Shown piece after piece: positions 56,957 to 64,000 of a stretch of DNA of 64,000 bases (position 1 is its first letter; each line of letters opens with the position of its first letter). This stretch comes from Sepiola atlantica. Taxonomy: Eukaryota > Mollusca > Cephalopoda > Sepiida > Sepiolidae. Made by a program: the position numbers and the translations under genes. The notes below the pieces were generated by a model that saw only the letters and a program-made list of their open reading frames with translations, ran no database searches and had not been told where the DNA came from. Where the stretch lies: NCBI GenBank assembly GCA_963556195.1, contig OY744522.1:41286263-41350262 (forward strand), read 5' to 3'.

Positions 56957-57011
56957 TTAAGCTACACAGATGCTCCCGCGTTTAATTCCCGGGAGGAATC
57001 TTCAGACTAAA
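56957..57011 (-). ncRNA. hammerhead ribozyme at the PLE-5 3' end
   Basis: On the minus strand: stem I TTTAGT/GCTTAA, core CTGAAGA (57005-56999), stem II TTCC/GGAA, TAAAC where GAAAC is expected (G12 is U), a stem III hairpin CGCGGG...TCTGTG, and cleavage triplet GTA (56965-56963). It lies 307 bases after the PLE stop codon, tying this ribozyme family to PLEs. One core change, so probably inactive. Confidence 0.75.
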
Positions 57012-57317
57012 ATGCATAGAGTTATTTTTGCCGGCTAGCTAGTTAACCAATCATATTCTTTGTTTTTCTCTCAGACAATCGTTGGGTTTCCCACGAACAA
57101 AGGTGTGGTTAGTATTACTTCATATATCCTGTTTAATTGTTCTGTTTTCTATAGATTGGCCTATATCCTGTTTCCTTTTTTGTATCAATAAAATGGGTGA
57201 ATTTATTTTAACACGTGGTTCCTTGTATTTCTATTTTAGGTTTTAATTTTTACATTGTTAGGATTTTGTGTAATTTAGCTTTTTTACTTATTTGTTTATT
57301 TATTAATTTATGTATCA

Positions 57318-57631
57318 TTAGCCTAAGGTAAATTTATTTCTGTGTAGGCAGCTGTTTGCTATCTCACTTCTACAGTTTAATAGATTTCGGGGGTCTTTAA
57401 AATTTAGGATTTCAAATTTTTCATTCAGACATAATCTACACGGGTCGGTGAGCATCCATTTTCTTTGAGCTCCCAATAGTTGTTTGCAAGTGCTGTTTTA
57501 ATTCGACGTTCTCTGTCTTTAAATGTGCTTTTGTGGTCATAATATCTGGTTGAAAAATCTAGGAAGGTCATACCTACGTAGTACTTCTTGTTATTCGGTC
57601 TTTCCTTGGCAAATATTGTGGATTGGTATAC
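57318..57631 (-). pseudogene. PLE GIY-YIG endonuclease and Cys finger (PLE-5)
   Basis: Best preserved PLE C-terminus in the window. On the minus strand from 57631: VYQSTIFAKERPNNKKYYVG, then MTFLDFSTRYYDHKSTF and LANNYWELKENG form a GIY-YIG domain with its Tyr-Val-Gly, arginine and histidine intact. After one frameshift near 57445, PCRLCLNEKFEILNFKD and RSEIANSCLHRNKFTLG run open to the stop at 57318-57320. The 5' end is cut exactly at (TA)n (57631-57652). No ATG, so it is missed by ORF callers. Confidence 0.85.
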
Positions 57632-57710
57632 AATATATATATATATATATATGTGTGTGTGGGGGTGGGTGTGGGTGTGTGTGTGTGCGTGTGTCTGTGT
57701 GCGTGTGTGT
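57631..57710. repeat. (TA)n then (GT)n
   Basis: (TA)n to about 57652, then GT/GG-rich repeats to 57710. It marks the 5' truncation of PLE-5 on one side and a SINE on the other. Confidence 0.9.
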
Positions 57711-57711
57711 G

Positions 57712-57853
57712 TAGCAGAATAGCTCAGTTGGTAGAGTTATCAACTAAACCGGATTTCGTATCTTGGGTTCTGATTTGTCCCATGAAGAGCCCAAACTCAA
57801 TTCTAGGGCTTCTGGTGGCTGTGGTTTGCGGTGCCTGCGTAGTATTGTGGTTA
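57712..57853 (+). mobile_element. tRNA-derived SINE fragment with (CA)n end
   Basis: GCAGAATAGCTCAGTTGGTA gives a clear A box (57720-57731); GGGTTCTGATTT near 57764 is a decayed B box. Body CCCATGAAGAGCCCAAACTC..., then (CA)n from 57853. Not a functional tRNA. Confidence 0.6.
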
Positions 57854-57860
57854 TACACAC

Positions 57861-57948
<88 letters not shown>

Positions 57949-57980
57949 GTGTGTATATATATTTATATATATATATGTGA
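57853..57980. repeat. (CA)n-(TA)n microsatellite
   Basis: About 27 CA units then broken (TA)n. Confidence 0.95.
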
Positions 57981-58074
57981 TTTTTTGAAGGCTTACTAAA
58001 GCATTCCGTTCAGGAGAGTAATAAACACCACAAAAGGCTTTTTCTTTCAAACATTATTTATTTACCATATATAC

Positions 58075-58130
58075 ATAGGACCTGCTTGGAAGTGAAACAC
58101 GTGTAGGAAAAAACTCTTTTATTTGAATAT
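58075..58130 (+). mobile_element. 3' half of a hammerhead element
   Basis: CTGCTTGGAAGTGAAACACG then TGTAGGAAAAAAC matches the second half of the ribozyme at 50303 (stem II 3' strand, GAAA, stem III CACGTG, UA). The CTGANGA half is absent. Confidence 0.55.
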
Positions 58131-58233
58131 ATATAAATGCTCTGTACCCTGTAATCGAGTATCATCGAGCTTATTTTTATTGGCTTAATCCCGATCTTCA
58201 CTGAATAAACTATTTTCTAAGTGAAAATCTAAA

Positions 58234-58235
<2 letters not shown>

Positions 58236-58317
<82 letters not shown>

Positions 58318-58321
58318 TATG

Positions 58322-58384
<63 letters not shown>
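58236..58384. repeat. long (TA)n tract
   Basis: About 74 TA units with a few CA/GT interruptions. 58385-58670 is unclassified. Confidence 0.95.
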
Positions 58385-58386
<2 letters not shown>

Positions 58387-58671
58387 TACAAGTATGATAT
58401 TATATACGATTTGGATACCTCAAATATGCTGGTATATTTTTTACTGGCTCTCTGCTTATGCATGTACGCATTGAATTACATATTGTCACATACTGAATGT
58501 TCTTTTCTGACGATCGGAGAAATTCAGATTTTCCTTTTGAAAATATGTTACTTCTTATGTTTCTACCAATTTATTTATTAAATTTCATCTTAAACCGTAA
58601 GTAAAATTTATGTTTTTTGAGAGTTTTCATTTTCGAAACTTAGATGAAATGTTATTTTGAATTTGTTAATA

Positions 58672-58673
<2 letters not shown>

Positions 58674-58749
<76 letters not shown>

Positions 58750-58860
58750 TATATATATATGTATATATATATATGTATGTATGTGTGTGTGTATGTGTGT
58801 GTATGTGTGTGTGCGGGGGAGAGAAAGGTAAACAGGGAGAGTAATAGAGAGAGAAAGAAA
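58674..58860. repeat. (TA)n-(GT)n-(GA)n compound tract
   Basis: (TA)n to about 58775, (GT)n to 58813, GA-rich to 58866. Confidence 0.95.
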
Positions 58861-58904
58861 GAGACAGGGGTAATTATAAAAAAAATAAAATATAAATAAC
58901 TGAA

Positions 58905-59205
58905 GAACTTTCCGCCCCTTTTTATTTCTTGGAATGTCGGCCATTCCTCATGCTACCATTTTTATTTCCTCGTCAACTGCCAAAGAAAGCGGCTATTTTC
59001 TCTCTCCTCCCCTACCCCCCTCCCTCACATTTACTGCTCTTCCTTTTCCCCGTCGTGTATTTCAACTGGTACCCAACCGAATGATTTACAGCGAACACAT
59101 TGATTCCACTTTACCAGATTTATTTCTATTTAAGTGTCATTGTTATTTCGGTTTAATGCTCAACTAATGTGACCTTGTGTCAGTTTAGGTAAATCCTCAT
59201 GCCAA
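58905..59205 (+). repeat. dispersed repeat, copy 2
   Basis: Same family and orientation as 52205-52520, with a short extra block (ACATTGATTCCACTTTACCA) not in copy 1. Confidence 0.8.
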
Positions 59206-61177
<1,972 letters not shown>

Positions 61178-61198
61178 CTATCTATCTATCTATCTATC

Positions 61199-61413
61199 TG
61201 TTATGGTGACTTACCGATGTACAACATGGACTCTTCCTCTTTGCTCAATAAATGCCAACGGCAATTAACTCTCGCCGGAATCAAGTAAGATAGTCGAACT
61301 CTACTTACCAGGCGCATATTTCTTCCATCTGTACTCTATTTTCTTAATAGACTTGTTTCTACTTTATACCGTGTTCATGTCTTCATTTCGGTCCCTTTAA
61401 CAGGGCCACAACA
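61199..61413 (+). repeat. 5' LTR of a Gypsy element
   Basis: TGTTATGGTGACTTACCG start and GGGCCACAACA end; 215 bases, TG...CA. It aligns with the LTR at 32688-32910 at both ends and for AT(G/T)GACTCTT. TATA-like and polyadenylation-like (CAATAAATG, near 61246) signals are present. Assigned as 5' LTR because the primer-binding site follows. Confidence 0.85.
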
Positions 61414-61414
61414 A

Positions 61415-61430
61415 CTTGGCGACGAAGGAT
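61415..61430 (+). other. primer-binding site
   Basis: CTTGGCGACGAAGGAT follows the LTR by one base. TTGGCGACGARG is the typical start found in Mag-like and related Gypsy elements, pairing with a tRNA 3' end (tRNA-Ser or similar); which tRNA is not certain. Confidence 0.6.
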
Positions 61431-61816
61431 TCGAAGATCTACTCTCTCTCCATTTTATAACCACCAGACAACAACTGGCAATCTGGAATTACGTCAAATT
61501 TTTCTTACGTACTCATCTTTGAACAAACGAAAAGTTTTTCGAATGAAAAAAAGCCAGCGTAAGGCAAACACTGGCAAATGCGCGAGGAAATTAAAGACGA
61601 ACGTGGAGAAAGCTACACAAGCACCAAAGTTTTAAAACAAGCTTATCCGGCGGGCAAAGAAAAATACTACCGCCGAAATTAAAAACTTTATGTTTTTTTG
61701 TCCAGCAAAAAAAAAGGGTTCACTTTTATTTTTTTCCTGGTTGAAGAACTAATTACGTTAGCAGCGTAATATAAAAGAAAAAAAGAGCTGTATTGTATAA
61801 AGACACAACAGTAAAC

Positions 61817-62794
61817 ATGGAAGATTTCAAAACTATGATTTTAGAACTGGTAAAATTCCAAACTCAACAACAGGCTCAAATGGAAGCTAGGTTTCAAGAA
61901 AAACTGCTTATCCAACAACAAAAAGCCGATGAACAACGACGAATAGCTGATGAAAAACAGCAAAAGTTTGAACAACTATTGCTACAATCAATATCGAATA
62001 AGGGTCAAAATACCGAGAACGAATACGCATTTTACCAAAATAATGTTTGGGATACAATTGACAATTTTTCTTATTCTCCAGACAACGATAGAACATTCGC
62101 TTCATATTTTAGAAGGTATGAAGATCTATACAACATATATTGCGAAAATTGGGCAAACGCTAAAAAAGTTCGATTACTCCTTAGTAAATTAGGAACCATC
62201 GAACATACAAACTTCGTTGACTACATATTACCCCGTAAGACCAGCGATTTAACTTTCTCGGAAGCGGTTAAGTTATTGACGGAGTTGTTTAGCCCCAAAA
62301 TTTCCCTTTTTCACAAAAGATGGAAGTGCATAAATTTAACGAGAACAGATTGCAAGGATTACACGACTTTCGCATCAGTAGTAAATAAACACTGTGACGA
62401 TTTCAAGCTTGCCGAACTAAGCGCAGATGATTTAAAATGTTTAATTTTTGTACAAGGACTGATATCAACTAAAGACGCCGAAGTAAGACGCAGAGTTCTG
62501 AATAAGCTAGACAATGAGCCGAATATAACCTTACAAAAAGTCGCAGAGGATTTTGAGAGATGTGTAAGCGTGAAGCAAGACTCGAAAGACATAGAAGAAT
62601 CGGGCATAGCACACATAAGAAAGGTACGACAAAAATCATATCCTAACTTTCCTTCAAAATCAAGTCAATCCAAAAAGAGTGACTATTCTCACTTTTCGCC
62701 AAAAACAAATTTCCCCAAGAAAAACAAAACAAATTACCACCTGTTCGCGCTATGGTGTTTTTCATTGGTATATGGATTGCCCCTACCGGTTTAA
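61817..62794 (+). CDS. Gypsy gag (capsid region)
   Basis: Retrotransposon capsid polyprotein, which packages the element RNA in cytoplasmic particles. The open frame begins at 61793, but the Met at 61817 (MEDFKTM) is more likely: it opens directly onto a Gln-rich coiled-coil (about residues 10-65: QTQQQAQMEARFQEKL, KADEQRRIADEKQQK). The following FSYSPDNDRTFASYFRRYED and AKKVRLLLSKLG, then LPRKTSDLTFSEAV and LKCLIFVQGLIS, form a capsid domain like the DUF7083-type gag of K02A2.6-like Gypsy elements. The zinc knuckle lies in another frame, so a frameshift near 62740 ends this ORF early (about 326 residues). The copy is otherwise open and well preserved. Confidence 0.8.
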   Translation: MEDFKTMILELVKFQTQQQAQMEARFQEKLLIQQQKADEQRRIADEKQQKFEQLLLQSISNKGQNTENEYAFYQNNVWDTIDNFSYSPDNDRTFASYFRRYEDLYNIYCENWANAKKVRLLLSKLGTIEHTNFVDYILPRKTSDLTFSEAVKLLTELFSPKISLFHKRWKCINLTRTDCKDYTTFASVVNKHCDDFKLAELSADDLKCLIFVQGLISTKDAEVRRRVLNKLDNEPNITLQKVAEDFERCVSVKQDSKDIEESGIAHIRKVRQKSYPNFPSKSSQSKKSDYSHFSPKTNFPKKNKTNYHLFALWCFSLVYGLPLPV

Positions 62795-63266
62795 AACTTG
62801 TTCAATTTGTAACAAAATCGGACACAAGAGCTCACATTGTAGAGCAAATAAATGATTTAAAAGCCGGATAAAGATCGCAAGATCAGACGAACAGGATAGC
62901 ATAAACATAAGGAAGTACGTTCAAGTACAAATCCTTAACGAAAGAATAAAGTTACAATTAGACTCCGGGTCTGATTTAACTATCATCAACCTGCCGACAT
63001 GGATAAGATTGGGTAAACCAACCATGTTAAAATCAAACAAAGTAGCCAGGTCGGTGACTGGGGAAAAATAAAATTCGAAGGTGAGATTATAATTAACGTT
63101 ATGTTAAACGGAAAAACCAAAAAATTAAAAATGTTCGTGTTAAGAAACACTTCCAATTTATTTGGCACAGAGTGGATAAGCCATTTTAATCTATGGGATT
63201 TACCCATTAACGCTTTTTGTCAAAAAATGGCAAGCCTGACAACCGAAGGAGATAAATTAAAATAAG
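62774..63266 (+). pseudogene. Gypsy nucleocapsid knuckle and retropepsin, frameshifted
   Basis: In the next frame DCPYRFKTCSICNKIGHKSS followed by HC gives a CCHC knuckle C-x2-C-x4-H-x4-C (62799-62840), then a stop after RANK. RKYVQVQILNERIKLQLDSG and SDLTIINLPTW carry the protease active-site DSG (62961). After a shift, LFGTEWISHF continues to about 63240. The protein order gag-knuckle-protease matches the decayed copy at 31380. At least two frame breaks, so no functional protease from this copy. Confidence 0.75.
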
Positions 63267-63268
63267 AT

Positions 63269-63961
63269 TTGAAAAAAACCTTTCCAGAGGTTTTTTCAAA
63301 TGGACTGGGTCGATGCAAAAAGATGGCGGCAACATTTGAATTAAAGGAAAACATCCAGCCCGTATTTAAAAAGAAAAGGAATGTACCGTTCGCCTCGCTC
63401 GAGAAAATAAATGAAGAACTAGACAGACTAGTTAAGACCGGCATTCTTTCTAAAATTGAATATAGCCAATGAGCTGCTCCGACTGTCTATGTTATAAAGA
63501 AAACTAAAGAGATCCGGGTCTGCGCCGATTTTTCGACTGGATTGAATGCATCACTAAAGGATTACCATTATCCTCTTCCGTGCCCAGACGAAATATTTAC
63601 TAAATTAAATGGAGGAAGATTTTTCTCCAAAATAGATTTAATTAACGCGTATTTACAGATACCCGTGGAAAAAGAAAGCTCAAAACTATTATGTATTAAC
63701 ACCCATCGCGGGTTATACAAATTCGAGAGACTCGCTTTCGGTGTCAAGGTCGCACCAGCCATATTCCAGCAGGTAATGGATACTATGCTGAACGGACTGG
63801 AATTCGCAATAGCATACTTAGACGACATTCTAATGACTAGTCATACCAAAGAACAACATCGGGAACACGTCCACAAAGTTGTCTCGCGAATCCAAGAGTA
63901 CGGTTTCAAAATCAAAGAAGCCAGAACGGGCTACTTCAATTCGGGACATGCCGGCTCCTAA
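63269..63961 (+). pseudogene. Gypsy reverse transcriptase, one nonsense codon and a deletion
   Basis: KKTFPEVFSNGLGRCKKMAA and PVFKKKRNVPFASLEKINEE, then TGILSKIEYSQ, a TGA (63470-63472) where a Trp is expected before AAPTVYVIKK. Motif A is RFFSKIDLINAYLQIPV (Asp codon at 63635). LYKFERLAFGVKVAPAIFQQ is the B region and AIAYLDDIL (YLDD 63815-63826) the intact catalytic motif C. After FKIKEA the reading jumps to ATSIRDMPAPKNIASLQ in another frame: about 30-40 codons of the connector are deleted. RNase H and integrase would follow beyond the window. Defective by the stop and the deletion. Confidence 0.85.
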
Positions 63962-64000
63962 AAATATCGCATCTTTACAAAGTTTTCTCGGACTGGCTAA

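Overview
The window is gene-poor, AT-rich eukaryotic DNA built almost entirely of transposable-element debris, satellites and very long (TA)n tracts. No exon of a recognisable host gene, no rRNA and no intact tRNA was found. The best guess is an animal, probably a mollusc and perhaps a cephalopod: TTAGGG/CCCTAA-type repeats are interstitial, tRNA-derived SINEs, Penelope-like elements (PLEs) with a GIY-YIG endonuclease, jockey/CR1-like LINEs and a Gypsy element coexist, and (TA)n is the dominant microsatellite. The taxon is an inference; the repeat content is seen directly.

The most striking signal is a set of hammerhead self-cleaving ribozyme (HHR) cores, CUGANGA - stem II - GAAA - stem III - NUH, on both strands. 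At least five look structurally complete: 6901-6942 (+), 10751-10801 (-), 19322-19377 (+), 21569-21616 (+) and 40129-40183 (-). About nine more are damaged by one or a few changes, and there are several remnants. They occur in (a) tRNA-headed SINEs, (b) the 3' ends of PLEs, directly shown by the minus-strand element at 56938-57631 (GIY-YIG, Cys finger, stop, HHR, tail, (TA)n), (c) tandem retrozyme-like units at 53.76-54.42 kb, and (d) a 198-bp near-perfect palindrome made of two head-to-head HHRs at 19213-19410. Many HHR elements end in (TA)n, and several are truncated inside another (TA)n.

Layout: 0-4 kb, a MITE end, a 216-bp palindrome, and a PLE pseudogene with a LINE tail nested in it. 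4-15 kb, SINEs, LINE tails, HHR repeats and minisatellites. 15.6-18.3 kb, a minisatellite with a homogenised 73-bp higher-order core. 19-22.7 kb, HHR elements and (TA)n. 24.5-25.5 kb, a 50-bp minisatellite and an interstitial telomeric block. 26.6 kb, a LINE remnant. 29.6-30.3 kb, the only clearly non-repetitive, CpG-bearing segment (possible regulatory element). 30.7-36.1 kb, a MITE, a decayed Gypsy copy with 3' LTR abutting a second PLE, itself split by a 2-kb insertion. 37-38.8 kb, a (CCGATT)n-ended element and a complete SINE with 11-bp target duplications. 40-46.8 kb, LINE pieces, satellites and a telomere-motif satellite interrupted by a SINE. 47.5-51.7 kb, HHR-like repeats, palindromes and a PLE scrap. 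53.7-57.6 kb, tandem HHR units, two PLE 3' ends and a small hAT element with an 8-bp target duplication. 61.2-64 kb, the 5' half of a Gypsy element (LTR, primer-binding site, gag, protease, reverse transcriptase), cut by the window end.

Functionally, the autonomous families seen (PLE, LINE, Gypsy) are all broken here. The non-autonomous HHR SINEs and retrozyme-like units presumably relied on such machinery in trans. Boundaries of decayed elements are approximate, usually to within tens of bases.
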